Numbered from the stretch's first letter, positions 24,215-32,527 are shown. The stretch: 64,000 bases of DNA from G963666895 sp963666895 (GCA_963666895.2 CAXXNS010000010.1:609439-673438); one strand, 5' to 3'. A program made the numbers and translations. Notes: generated by a model from the sequence alone, not told the origin.

Positions 24215-25249
24215 TCACAAGTCGTTGAGCATTTGGCGGCAGCCCGGCATGTCCTTGCCCAGCATCTGCCCGGCAAAGCACTCCATGACCGGGAGCAGGC
24301 GGTCCAGGTCGGCCTTGTCCGGCGTCCGGGCCTGCTTGAGCAGCTTGAGCACCGTCTTGGGCGACAGGACCTGGTTGCGCACCACTTCGGCCCGCTCCGG
24401 GTCCAGCTCCACCACCCGGGCGAACCCGGCCACGGCCTCGTCCACGCGGTCCAGGGCGGCCAGGCAGCGGGCCTGGTGGAACAGGGCCTCGCCATTGTCC
24501 GGGTCCAGGGCCAGCAGGGCCTGGAAGTCGGCCAGCCCGTCCTCCATGTGCCCGGTCTCCATGGCGCACAGCCCCCGGCCCAGCAGCCCGTCCGCGTCGC
24601 CCGGCATCATGTCCAGGAAGCGGTCGAAGTGGATCCGGGCCTGGTCGCAGCGGCCCGCAAGGGCCAGACCGGCCGCCTGCCCGGCTTCGGCCCAGGGGTT
24701 CTGCGGGTCCAGCAGCCCGGCCCGGCCGTAGGCCTTGGCGGCCTGGGCATGGTTGCCCGAACGGGACAGGTTCAGGGCCTGGGCCATGTACAGGTCCGCG
24801 GCCCGAGCCAGGGTCGCGGCCTGGCCCTCGCCCTTTGCTTCGGCCTGTGCGGTCAGATCGCCGGCCCGGCCGTAGTGGGCCGCGGCCGAGTCCAGCAGAA
24901 AGAGCTTCTCCTCCAGTTCGGCCATGGCGATCCAGACCTCCGGGTCCTCCGGGGCCAGGTCCGAGGCCTGGCGCAGCTCGTCCAGGGCGGGCCGGGGCTG
25001 TCCCAGGGCCGTCAGGCTCTTGGCCCGGGCTACACGGGCCGGGGCGAAGGCCGGATCCTTGGCCAGGGCCTGGTCGAACGAGGCCACGGCTCCGGCGTGG
25101 TCCCCGCTGCGGGCCAGTTCCAGCCCGGCGTCGTATCCGGCCGGTGTGCGGGCCACGCAGGCGGGCAGGGCCAGGATAAGGGCCAGGGGCAGGAGCAGGG
25201 CCGCGAGACGCAGCCGGACCAGGACGGAGGGAGGAGTGCGCTTGTCCAT
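24215..25249 (-). CDS. TPR-repeat lipoprotein
   Basis: The 344-residue product has lipobox LPAC and at least six TPR units in series, for example GLELARSGDHAGAVASFDQA, ALNLSRSGNHAQAAKAYGRA and GLCAMETGHMEDGLADFQAL. The C terminus is helical and has two Cys (VMECFAGQ and GCRQMLNDL). TPR lipoproteins act as assembly or scaffolding factors in the envelope. The ATG at 25249 lies 30 bases from element E3, which reads the opposite way into the capsid operon. Confidence 0.75.
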   Translation of the reverse strand: MDKRTPPSVLVRLRLAALLLPLALILALPACVARTPAGYDAGLELARSGDHAGAVASFDQALAKDPAFAPARVARAKSLTALGQPRPALDELRQASDLAPEDPEVWIAMAELEEKLFLLDSAAAHYGRAGDLTAQAEAKGEGQAATLARAADLYMAQALNLSRSGNHAQAAKAYGRAGLLDPQNPWAEAGQAAGLALAGRCDQARIHFDRFLDMMPGDADGLLGRGLCAMETGHMEDGLADFQALLALDPDNGEALFHQARCLAALDRVDEAVAGFARVVELDPERAEVVRNQVLSPKTVLKLLKQARTPDKADLDRLLPVMECFAGQMLGKDMPGCRQMLNDL

Positions 25250-25278
25250 GCCTGGAGTGAATCCTGACCGGGCCGGGC

Positions 25279-25356
25279 TGTCAAGGGGGTAATTCGCGGC
25301 TTTTGGGCGACAATCAAGGGGCAATCTCCGCCCCGAGCCCAACCCGGTGCTAGAAT
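25279..25356 (+). promoter_or_regulatory. Repeated 78-base promoter-like element, copy E3
   Basis: Same element, here TGTCAAGGGGGTAATTCGCG to TAGAAT (25351-25356), again 72 bases apart. The direct repeat reads GACAATC and GGCAATC. It lies 129 bases before the major capsid gene, so the leader of the capsid message is longer than in other blocks. Confidence 0.75.
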
Positions 25357-25485
25357 GGCCGCGGCCCCGCGCCGCCCCGCGGCACCGTCGACGGCGACGG
25401 CCACCCTCCCGGGTGCGCGATCGGGACACCCCGAACACACACCAACGGCCGGGACGTTCCCGGCCCGCAAGGAGGGTATGATCCC

Positions 25486-26319
25486 ATGAGCACTTCCATC
25501 ACCAACGCCTTCATCACCCAGTACGTGGCCGAGGTGCACACGGCCTACCAGCAGCGCGGCTCCAAGCTGCGCAACACCGTGCGCCTCAAGACCGGGGTGG
25601 TCGGTTCCACGGCCACCTTCCAGAAGAACGGCAAGGGCGCGGCCGGGCTCAAGACCCGCCACGGCAACGTGCCCCTGATGAACGTCAGCCACTCCACGGT
25701 CAGCGCCACGCTCCAGGACTGGTACGGCGCGGACTACGTGGACAAGCTGGACGAACTCAAGACCAACATGGACGAGCGGCTGACCGTGGCCAACGCGGGC
25801 GCCTGGGCCCTGGGCCGCAAGATCGACGAGCTCATCGTCACCAAGCTCGACACCACCAGCAACGTGGTGGCCGAGGACTCCTCCGGCCTGACCAAGGCCA
25901 AGATCCTGGAGGCCTTCGCCCTGCTGAACGCGGCCGACGTGCCCGACGACGGCAACCGCTTCGGCGTGGTCGGCCCGCACCAGTGGAACGAGCTGCTGGA
26001 CATCTCCGAGTTCAAGAGCGCGGACTACGCGGGCGACCGCTTCCCGTGGCTCAAGGGCACGGAGTCCCGTTCCTGGCTGGGCATCACCTGGATCTTCCAC
26101 ACCGGCCTGCCCCTGGCCGACGGCACGCGCAAGTGCTTCCTGTACCACAAGAACGCCCTTGGCCTGGCCGAGGGCCAGGAGGTCAAGGCGTTCGTGGACT
26201 GGGTGCCCGAGAAGGCGGCCCACCTGGTGGACCACATGCTGTCCGCCGGGGCCGCGCTCATCGATGCCGACGGCGTGGTGGAGATCGCCTGCGACGACGA
26301 CGCGGTGATCAGCGAGTAA
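25486..26319 (+). CDS. Phage major capsid protein
   Basis: The 277-residue protein matches the capsid family found in BPP-1-like and related short-tailed phages: MSTSITNAFITQYVAEVHTA, then LMNVSHSTVSATLQDWYGAD, ALGRKIDELIVTKLDTTSN, and a domain with FGVVGPHQWNELLDISEFKS and TWIFHTGLPLADGTRKCFLY. It forms the icosahedral shell. AAGGAGG stands before the ATG. The frame is intact and the length normal. Confidence 0.85.
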   Translation: MSTSITNAFITQYVAEVHTAYQQRGSKLRNTVRLKTGVVGSTATFQKNGKGAAGLKTRHGNVPLMNVSHSTVSATLQDWYGADYVDKLDELKTNMDERLTVANAGAWALGRKIDELIVTKLDTTSNVVAEDSSGLTKAKILEAFALLNAADVPDDGNRFGVVGPHQWNELLDISEFKSADYAGDRFPWLKGTESRSWLGITWIFHTGLPLADGTRKCFLYHKNALGLAEGQEVKAFVDWVPEKAAHLVDHMLSAGAALIDADGVVEIACDDDAVISE

Positions 26320-26342
26320 CCCCAACCCTGAAGGAGGACCAC

Positions 26343-26591
26343 ATGGCTTACACCAAGGAAACCCTGCGGCTCATGGGCGGCGTGCCCGGGCAGCAGCTCT
26401 TCCTGTACCGCACCGCCGACGCCATCGGTGCGGTGGACGACTCCGGCTACTTCAACGACGCGGTGGACCAGTACAACCTGTCCACGGGCGACGTCATCCT
26501 GGCCGTGACCGGCTACGGCACCGCCAACGTGCTGGACGGCCTGGTGGCCACGGTCACGGAGGGCGTGGTGACCACGGCCCTGCTGGCCTAG
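26343..26591 (+). CDS. Small phage head protein (decoration-like)
   Basis: The 82-residue protein lies 23 bases after the capsid gene with AAGGAGG before its ATG. It starts MAYTKETLRLMGGVPGQQLF and is otherwise strand-rich (FLYRTADAIGAVDDSGYFND, DVILAVTGYG). Small proteins in this position usually bind the capsid surface or the vertices. The assignment is by position and size. Confidence 0.6.
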   Translation: MAYTKETLRLMGGVPGQQLFLYRTADAIGAVDDSGYFNDAVDQYNLSTGDVILAVTGYGTANVLDGLVATVTEGVVTTALLA

Positions 26592-26647
26592 GCGAACCTT
26601 GAAACCGGGGCGGGGGGAGGCTCCCGCCCCGCATCCCCGGAGGGGAC

Positions 26648-27997
26648 ATGGGCAGAAGACAATGGCTGGCCTACGGCGACGGCAGCTACGAGGCGGTGGA
26701 CCCGGCCGGGAACCTGAACCGCAAGAAGCGCGGCCCGGGCCGGGAGGACTGGTGGGTTATGGAGCAGGACGAGGGCTGGGAGCCGCCCTTTGGCATGGAG
26801 CGGCCCATGAACAAGCCGTCCGCCAAGGCCGAGGGCATCCTGCCCGGCGAATGGGATTGGATGGACCGGGACAAGGCCCAAAAGGCCGAGTCCAAGCGCG
26901 ACCGGACGGATGACGAGGCTTTTTCGCCTCTCGGCAGGCCGAAACAGCCCGCGAAACCGACCAGCACGCTGGCCGATGGCCCGGGCTTCTTGAACAAAGC
27001 CGGGCGATCCCGGCGGAGTTTGGTCGGGGACGGTCCGGCTGAAAAGAAGCCGGAGCCCATGATTCGCTCGGCTCATGGGGCGGCGCGTACGGGTAAGGAC
27101 GGTCGGACCGAGGTCCGGCTCCTGGACCGGGGCCTGGACCCGGAGGTGAAGGTCAAGACCAGACGGAAGGAAGGGAGCCAGGGCTCAGGCCAGGACTTCG
27201 ACGCGGCCAAGAGCCGTGGCCTGTTGGCTCCGACCAGCACGCAGGCCCAGGGTTCGGATTTGTCCGGCAGGCGCTGGAATGGGCCGAAAATCGGCCCGAA
27301 ACCCGAGCCGAAACCCGAACCGAAAACCGGCGCGTGGTCGTCACTGCTGGGCAAAACGTTCCAGCACGAGCCCCAGGAACGCAACCCCAACCAGACCGCC
27401 CGGGAGATGGAGGAATTGGCCAGGCGGCCCGAGTCCTCGGCCAAGCAGGCCCGGGACATGGAGGGGCTGGACAAATCGGTCCGCAAGGTCCCCCGGCAAG
27501 CCCCGGACGGAGTGTTGGGCTCGCCGGAGTACTACCGCTGGCGGGCCGAGGAGTTCAAGCAGCGCCATCCGGACAAGGAACCGCCGGACTACCTCCTGAA
27601 CTACGGTGACAAGTACGCCAAGATATTCCGGGACGAGATTCGGCCCAACCTCACGGACGAAGGAAAGAAGTGGGTGGATCGAACCATGCGCGGGCTTCAG
27701 GAGCGCATGGAAAAGGCCTACAAAGACGGCACCCTGGACGAGATGGACCCCAAGGCGTTCAAGGACTTCGCCACGGGCATCCATTCGGATGTGTACAACA
27801 AAGAGGGATTTGGGGAGTTGTCCGATAGGGATGTTGAGAAAGTGTGGAAGAGGTTGATGGCAGAGGACGAGTTTTGGGAATGGGGTACGTTTAAGGAAAT
27901 GATGGAAGTGTCCCCACAGGTTCTTGGCAGAATGGCCACCAGGGTGTCGCCGTCATGGAGGCTCTCGTCCGGGCTGGCAAGGGCAATTTGGGACTAA
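26648..27997 (+). CDS. Polymorphic-toxin-like protein in the capsid operon
   Basis: The 449-residue protein has three parts. Residues 1-145 are polar and Gly/Pro/Lys-rich with Trp-rich patches (MGRRQWLAYGDGSYEAV, EWDWMDRDKAQ). Residues about 146-255 are a linker containing GPKPEPKPEPKTG that is repeated almost base for base downstream. Residues about 256-449 are a tip module with EYYRWRAEEFKQRHPDKEPP, LLNYGDKYAKIFRDEIRPNL, KKWVDRTMRGLQERM and FATGIHSDVY, then a variable end. Constant leader, linker and exchangeable tip followed by orphan tips is the plan of polymorphic toxins. No signal peptide is present; it directly follows capsid and decoration genes, so delivery in or on a particle is an inference. 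The tip is not a nuclease or peptidase I recognise. Confidence 0.65.
   Translation: MGRRQWLAYGDGSYEAVDPAGNLNRKKRGPGREDWWVMEQDEGWEPPFGMERPMNKPSAKAEGILPGEWDWMDRDKAQKAESKRDRTDDEAFSPLGRPKQPAKPTSTLADGPGFLNKAGRSRRSLVGDGPAEKKPEPMIRSAHGAARTGKDGRTEVRLLDRGLDPEVKVKTRRKEGSQGSGQDFDAAKSRGLLAPTSTQAQGSDLSGRRWNGPKIGPKPEPKPEPKTGAWSSLLGKTFQHEPQERNPNQTAREMEELARRPESSAKQARDMEGLDKSVRKVPRQAPDGVLGSPEYYRWRAEEFKQRHPDKEPPDYLLNYGDKYAKIFRDEIRPNLTDEGKKWVDRTMRGLQERMEKAYKDGTLDEMDPKAFKDFATGIHSDVYNKEGFGELSDRDVEKVWKRLMAEDEFWEWGTFKEMMEVSPQVLGRMATRVSPSWRLSSGLARAIWD
27082..27406 (+). repeat. Toxin linker repeat, first copy
   Basis: About 325 bases recur at 28601-28925 (offset 1519) with only a few differences at the left edge and one (T/C) seen across the remaining 295 bases. 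It encodes the linker from GRTEVRLLDRGL to NPNQTARE, including the PKPEP stretch. Confidence 0.9.
27551..27648 (+). repeat. Toxin tip repeat, first copy
   Basis: About 98 bases that recur at 30136-30233, coding EFKQRHPDKEPPDYLL and YGDKYAKIFRDEIRP. Confidence 0.85.
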
Positions 27998-28012
27998 AAG
28001 GAACAAGAAGAA

Positions 28013-28071
28013 ATGGAAAATCAAGCAGGTGTCGGTCAATCCACCGAGATCTTGGTTTTCCATTTTTTTTT
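28013..28071 (+). terminator. Terminator after the toxin gene
   Basis: ATGGAAAATCAAG pairs with CTTGGTTTTCCAT (one mismatch) and is followed by eight T. The loop is long and contains a short inner stem GGTG/CACC. It lies across the 3' end of the leftward membrane gene. Confidence 0.65.
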
Positions 28072-28569
28072 CATGATAATTAGAACCGCTGATAATAGTA
28101 GGAAAAATGAAATCATGGACAGAAAAATAGATGTTATATTTGAAAAAAATGACGCAAATAATGTGGCGTATAATGCCTGTAATGGGTTCATCAATTTTTC
28201 TGGGCAATTTATCAAATTGCAATCTGCAATGAATGAGTAATATACATATTTTTTAAAATATAAAACGTATGTGTATACATAAAAATGAAGATATCCAGAT
28301 AGCATCGAAACGTATATGATTTTATCGTATGTATGTCGCCTGTTTTTAAAAAAGAATGACAGGAGTATGAATACCGTAATCAGAGTAGACAAAGATAGGA
28401 TTGTATAATTTGATATGCTGCTTATATTTTGGTGTTGCGCCTTGTGTATACAAGCCATTCTTATTATCGCATACAAAGCACATGCGAATGAACCCAAAAT
28501 ATTGTACGCGAATGTTCCATGTCTATATAGCATAAAAAGATAGCTAGCCGATATAAAAAAGCAGGTCAA
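28036..28569 (-). CDS. AT-rich membrane protein, candidate immunity protein 1
   Basis: The 177-residue protein has four to five membrane helices (about residues 5-37, 51-71, 83-104, 120-137 and 145-165) and a Lys-rich end. It is strikingly AT-rich next to GC-rich neighbours. It converges on the toxin gene, as membrane immunity genes do on pore-forming colicin genes. The gene at 29579 is a paralogue: both have a block like NPLQALYATLFAS or NPIQAFYRLFYAT before the last helix. The start is uncertain: TTG at 28569 or ATG at 28533; neither has a good ribosome site. Confidence 0.5.
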   Translation of the reverse strand: MTCFFISASYLFMLYRHGTFAYNILGSFACALYAIIRMACIHKAQHQNISSISNYTILSLSTLITVFILLSFFFKNRRHTYDKIIYVSMLSGYLHFYVYTYVLYFKKYVYYSFIADCNLINCPEKLMNPLQALYATLFASFFSNITSIFLSMISFFLLLSAVLIIMKKKWKTKISVD

Positions 28570-28571
28570 TC

Positions 28572-29501
28572 TTGTTCTTTGGTGAGCCGGGCCACGCTGC
28601 GGCGCGCACGGGCCAGGACGGACGGACCCAGGTCCGGCTCCTGGACCGGGGCCTGGACCCGGAGGTGAAGGTCAAGACCAGACGGAAGGAAGGGAGCCAG
28701 GGCTCAGGCCAGGACTTCGACGCGGCCAAGAGCCGTGGCCTGTTGGCTCCGACCAGCACGCAGGCCCAGGGCTCGGATTTGTCCGGCAGGCGCTGGAATG
28801 GGCCGAAAATCGGCCCGAAACCCGAGCCGAAACCCGAACCGAAAACCGGCGCGTGGTCGTCACTGCTGGGCAAAACGTTCCAGCACGAGCCCCAGGAACG
28901 CAACCCCAACCAGACCGCCCGGGAGGGTGGTCAGCAGGCCCAGGGCGGCCAGGATACGGCAGGGCTGGACCAGTCAAGCCCTGAGGTTTCGTCTCGGGTC
29001 CCGCGAAGAGTGCTTGGAACATCGCAATACTACGATAAGCGGGCCGAGATGTTTGAAAAAAATCATCCAGACATGGAAACACCGAAATATTACAGGGAGT
29101 TCGGTGGATTCTTTGCAAAAAAGTTCAAGGAACTACGCCCGAGTTTGGATGACAGGAGCAAAAAATGGGTTGACCAGACCATGCTTGATTTGCAGTTGGA
29201 GATAGAAAAAGCATTGCAAGATGGTACACTGGATGAAACGAAGCCAGGGGAGGTAGATAGGTTTGCGACAGGAGTGCATTCGGAGTTGTACAAAAGAAAC
29301 GGCTTTGGAGATTTGCCAAACGAGGACCAGAAAAAAATACTATGGACGATACTGTCAGAAGGACGATCTTGGCAGTTGAACAAACTGTGGGAGGGGCGAG
29401 AATTGGCACCAGAACTGTTTCAGCTGATTTTGGAAGAAGATCAAAAGAACAGACTTCCACCAACCGAAGAATTCATGCTTCATCTCATAGAAGACTGGTG
29501 A
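28572..29501 (+). pseudogene. Orphan toxin tip with duplicated linker, no N-terminal part
   Basis: The frame opens near 28572 without an ATG or ribosome site and repeats the linker of the upstream toxin. It then diverges: QYYDKRAEMFEKNHPDMETP, FGGFFAKKFKELRPSLDD, KKWVDQTMLDLQLEIEKAL, FATGVHSELYKRNGFGDLP, and a different last 60 residues. The tip is homologous to that of the 26648 toxin but its codon use is more AT-rich. Such promoterless tips are storage cassettes in polymorphic toxin loci, able to replace the active tip by recombination through the shared linker. Confidence 0.65.
28601..28925 (+). repeat. Toxin linker repeat, second copy
   Basis: Second copy of the 27082-27406 repeat. Its left edge lies about 30 bases after the AT-rich membrane gene begins, so the cassette border and the repeat border nearly coincide. 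Confidence 0.9.
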
Positions 29502-29506
29502 ATATT

Positions 29507-29540
29507 AACGGGGAGTGCTTGACACTCCCCGTTGTTGTTA
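29507..29540 (+). terminator. Terminator after the orphan tip (bidirectional)
   Basis: AACGGGGAGTG pairs perfectly with CACTCCCCGTT around CTTGA, followed by GTTGTT. Read leftward it is preceded by AT-rich sequence and may also stop the second membrane gene. Confidence 0.75.
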
Positions 29541-29578
29541 AAGAACTGAAATCCGGCTTAAACACAAATTGTACTACC

Positions 29579-30100
29579 CTATGATTTTTCACGCGCGCGA
29601 ATTGTCTTTTTCCCAAGGTCGATCTTCATAGTTTTAAGTGAAGCATATCCAAGAACAGAAAAAGATGGCACGTGAATATAAAAGTATTTCACATAGTATT
29701 TTAAAGTAGCATAGAAAAGCCTATAAAACGCTTGGATTGGGTTTGGGATATCAGAATATGAAATGGTGTTGGAAAAGTTCGGCATGATACTAATTTTCAT
29801 GTATAGCCACGCATAAATCATGTATTCTCCAACAAAGAAGAATAGTAAACTGATAATAACTGCGGCGACAATTAAGCGTAAATAAACGTACGCGTGTTTT
29901 CTGAACAACAGACATGATACAAAAAAGCAAGTAACCGCCCCAGAAAAGTAAAACACCAAATAGTCAATAGTACGATTGCCATTCTCGTAAGCAAAACCCA
30001 ACACATACATGTAGTATATAAAAGAGTATGTGCCACACACCACAGAATAAAGTAAACAAAATTGGTACTTTTTTGAAATTCGCAACATAAAGCTTGACAT
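29579..30100 (-). CDS. AT-rich membrane protein, candidate immunity protein 2
   Basis: About 173 residues with four to five membrane helices, strongly AT-rich, convergent with the orphan tip. It shares the PNPIQAFYRLFYAT block with the gene at 28036, so each tip has its own related membrane partner. ATG at 30100 follows AGGGG at short spacing; an in-frame TTG lies at 30124. The start is close to the border with GC-rich toxin sequence, as in the first cassette. Protection against the cognate tip is inferred from arrangement only. Confidence 0.5.
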   Translation of the reverse strand: MSSFMLRISKKYQFCLLYSVVCGTYSFIYYMYVLGFAYENGNRTIDYLVFYFSGAVTCFFVSCLLFRKHAYVYLRLIVAAVIISLLFFFVGEYMIYAWLYMKISIMPNFSNTISYSDIPNPIQAFYRLFYATLKYYVKYFYIHVPSFSVLGYASLKTMKIDLGKKTIRAREKS

Positions 30101-30135
30101 AGCCCCTGGGTTGTTGGCTGTCAATATTGACTCAT

Positions 30136-30233
30136 GAGTTCAAGCAGCGCCATCCGGACAAGGAACCGCCGGACTACCTTCTGAGCTACGGTGACAAGTA
30201 CGCCAAGATATTCCGGGACGAGATTCGGCCCGA
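30136..30233 (+). repeat. Fragment of a third toxin tip
   Basis: These bases match 27551-27648 of the toxin at nearly every position (EFKQRHPDKEPPDYLLSYGD and following) and then run into unrelated sequence. No start or stop context remains. This is a scar of a deleted or replaced cassette, and it marks the right border of the array. Confidence 0.8.
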
Positions 30234-30326
30234 GCTTTCCCCTTCTGGACACCTTGAAACGGCCTTGCTACAGCCGATATGAATGGACCGAACCCTCGTG
30301 GTCCCAACTCCCGCAGGAGGCTGTAT

Positions 30327-31853
30327 ATGCCCGTTATCAAACGCCTTGCCCCTTTCGCATCCCTGATCCTGCTCTTGGCCCTGGCCCTGCCCGCCCCGGC
30401 CCAGACCACCCAGTCCCTGAACCCCAACCAGATGACCGGCACCTGGCTCTTCCGCGACCAGACCGAGGAATTGGTCCTGGTGCTCAACCAGGACGGCACC
30501 TATTCCACGCGCTACACCACGGCCCAGGGCGTGGAGCAATACTCCGGCACCTGGCAGTTCAACGGCACGCACATGACCTTCGCCTCCCAGGGCGAGCCGC
30601 CCGAGTCCTATTTGGCCGGGCTGCAGGACGCCAACACCCTGGTGGTCACCTTTTCCGCGGTCCAGGACCCCAACGCCACCACCGTGTACATGCAGCGGGT
30701 GGACGGCCCCCAGGCCGCCACGGGCCAACCCCAGCCGCAGCCGCAACCCCAAATCACGCCACAGGTCCAGCCGCAACCCCAGCCCCAGGTCCGGCCCAAG
30801 CACCAAGGCCAGACTCCGGCCCAGCCGCAGCCCGTGCAGGCCAACCCGGCCCTGGGCGCCCTGCCCCAGACCATGAACTTCGTGCGCTACACCGACGCCA
30901 CGGAGCGGGCCTTCACCGTGCTGATGCCCGAGGGCTGGAAGGTCAAGGGCGGCGTGATCCGCGTGGACCCGACCAAGGCGGGCGGCCCGGCCAACTCCCT
31001 GGAGGCCAAGGTGGACTTCTCGGTGCACTCGGACCAGCAGTCCACCATGGCCGCCTACATCCTGCCCAAGTACTACTTCACCACCCTGGCCGGGAGCACG
31101 GTCCAGAGCATGTATCCCGAGGGGTCCGCCTACTACGGCATGGAGGTGGTGCACGTCATGGACCCGGTGGAGTTCGCCGTGAAAAAGGCCTTTCCCTACG
31201 CCCACCCCAACGCGTCCCAGCCCCAGGTGACGCTTCAGCGCGACATGCCCCAGCTGGCCCAGCTCTACCGCGATGCGGGCGGGCCCCTGGCCGGCAACTT
31301 CAACTACCAGGCGGCCGTGGTGGAGCTCCAGTACCAGGAGGGCGGCCGGGCCTATCACGAGCGCATGCTCATCGTCATCGAGGACCGGGGCCAGATCGCG
31401 GGCGGGCAGTGGTGCAACCCCCTGACCCTGGTCGTGCGCGCGCCCGTGGGCCAGCTGGACGCCTGGGAGCCGGTGTTCCGCATCATCGGCGACTCGTTCG
31501 AGTTCGAGAAGCAGTGGATGGCCGCGGAGCTCAAGGCCCAGCTGGAGGCGGCCAAGTTCGTGGGCGACGTGGAGGCCGAAATCCACCGCATCGACGCCGA
31601 GATCACGGCCCACCGCCAGAAGACCAACGCGGAGATCGCGGACCAGATGTTCATGAACCTGACCGGCCAGGAATATTACGTGGACCCGGAGACCAACAAG
31701 GTGGTCCAGGGCTCCAACGCCTGGCAGCACGTGCTCAAGGGGCCGGACGGCGCAATGACCTACACCAACGACCCGGAAGTGGCCCAGCAGCTCCAGCAGC
31801 AGCAGGACTACAAGACCTACCAGGTCTACCAGCCCAAGCCGGTCCAGTACTGA
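30327..31853 (+). CDS. Large exported protein with lipocalin-like start and Pro/Gln linker
   Basis: The 508-residue protein has a signal peptide (cut after PAPAQ). Residues about 30-130 form a small beta domain of the kind NQMTGTWLFRDQTEELVLVL ... GTYSTRY ... GTWQFNGTHMTF. A Pro/Gln-rich spacer (about 145-190) follows. The large C-terminal domain has FTVLMPEGWKVKGGVIRVDP and a long Gln/Glu-rich helix (WMAAELKAQLEAAKFVGDVE), ending in a Gln-rich tail. It is not a phage protein by type. CAGGAGG precedes the ATG. Function is unknown; an envelope role is likely. Confidence 0.65.
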   Translation: MPVIKRLAPFASLILLLALALPAPAQTTQSLNPNQMTGTWLFRDQTEELVLVLNQDGTYSTRYTTAQGVEQYSGTWQFNGTHMTFASQGEPPESYLAGLQDANTLVVTFSAVQDPNATTVYMQRVDGPQAATGQPQPQPQPQITPQVQPQPQPQVRPKHQGQTPAQPQPVQANPALGALPQTMNFVRYTDATERAFTVLMPEGWKVKGGVIRVDPTKAGGPANSLEAKVDFSVHSDQQSTMAAYILPKYYFTTLAGSTVQSMYPEGSAYYGMEVVHVMDPVEFAVKKAFPYAHPNASQPQVTLQRDMPQLAQLYRDAGGPLAGNFNYQAAVVELQYQEGGRAYHERMLIVIEDRGQIAGGQWCNPLTLVVRAPVGQLDAWEPVFRIIGDSFEFEKQWMAAELKAQLEAAKFVGDVEAEIHRIDAEITAHRQKTNAEIADQMFMNLTGQEYYVDPETNKVVQGSNAWQHVLKGPDGAMTYTNDPEVAQQLQQQQDYKTYQVYQPKPVQY

Positions 31854-31875
31854 CCGGTCCGGCCTGGTTTATTCG

Positions 31876-31908
31876 GCCCGCGTTCCTGTCCGGGAGCGCG
31901 GGTCTTTT
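31876..31908 (+). terminator. Likely terminator before element E4
   Basis: CCCGCG (31877) pairs with CGCGGG (31897), with inner CC/GG pairs, followed by TCTTTTC. It ends the exported protein gene just before E4. Confidence 0.65.
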
Positions 31909-31915
31909 CATTTCC

Positions 31916-31993
31916 TGTCAATAGGGGAATTCGCGTCCTTTGGGGGGCAATCGGGGGGCAATCGGTTCCGGGCCGCAAACCCGGGGCTATACT
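31916..31993 (+). promoter_or_regulatory. Repeated 78-base promoter-like element, copy E4
   Basis: The clearest copy: TGTCAATAGGGGAATTCGCG, then GGGGGGCAATC twice in tandem, CCGGGCC, CCCGG, and TATACT at 31988-31993, with 72 bases between ends. Unlike the others it is not next to its likely target: two leftward membrane genes lie between it and the tail tube gene at 33215. Confidence 0.8.
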
Positions 31994-32140
31994 CCCGCCA
32001 TGTGCCAGTTCACGCTCTCTTGCTCGCACGCACACTCGCCCCCACTCCCTCCCCAACGGCCCGGGGCCTGGGTCCACAGCAATGTCGGCCCGGCCCCGGG
32101 TGCCCGCCTCAACCCTGGCGGGTATGATGATTCGTACGAT

Positions 32141-32169
32141 GGATCGTCATTCATACCGAATGACGATCC
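32141..32169. promoter_or_regulatory. Perfect 12-base inverted repeat, operator-like
   Basis: GGATCGTCATTC (32141-32152) and GAATGACGATCC (32158-32169) are perfect complements around five bases. The sequence outside (ATTCGTACGATG) partly repeats the motif. There is no T tract, so it is not a simple terminator. It resembles the long palindromes bound by TetR-type regulators. It lies just after the stop of the leftward gene at 32177 and 148 bases after E4. Confidence 0.5.
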
Positions 32170-32176
32170 GTATGCT

Positions 32177-32437
32177 CTACGGGACCGGACAGGCGGCCGG
32201 GGTGAAGAAGGAGCAGGGCGTGAGCACCACGAAGAGCAGGGCCAGGATGACCAGCAGGGCCGCGGCCAGGCTCAGGAACACGGCCATGGTGGCCAGGTTC
32301 TTGGTCTTGGGGCCGAGCCGGTCCATGCGGCTGCGGGCCAGGACCGTGGCGTACCAGAGGTTGAATCCGGCCACCAGGAGCAGGAGCAGGGCCACGACCC
32401 CGAACATGATCAGGCCCAGGAAACCGAGGCCGCACAT
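32177..32437 (-). CDS. Small membrane protein with two helices
   Basis: The 86-residue protein has two hydrophobic segments (about residues 4-28 and 48-71) with a basic loop (RSRMDRLGPKTKN), and a Cys/Pro-rich end. ATG at 32437 is preferred; GGAG lies before it. No family recognised. It lies between E4 and the tail tube gene, together with the next leftward gene. Confidence 0.55.
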   Translation of the reverse strand: MCGLGFLGLIMFGVVALLLLLVAGFNLWYATVLARSRMDRLGPKTKNLATMAVFLSLAAALLVILALLFVVLTPCSFFTPAACPVP

Positions 32438-32527
32438 GGGGTTCTCCGCGTTGATCGTTGGTTCGGGCCCAAGGATAGCCCTGGAATTCGTCCCGGTGCA
32501 AGCCCGTTCCACGGGCGGACGGCCCGG

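Noticed and set aside
28572..29501. Orphan tip as an independent, expressed gene
   Set aside because: No ATG, no ribosome site and no promoter; the frame opens inside the duplicated linker. It is kept as an orphan cassette.
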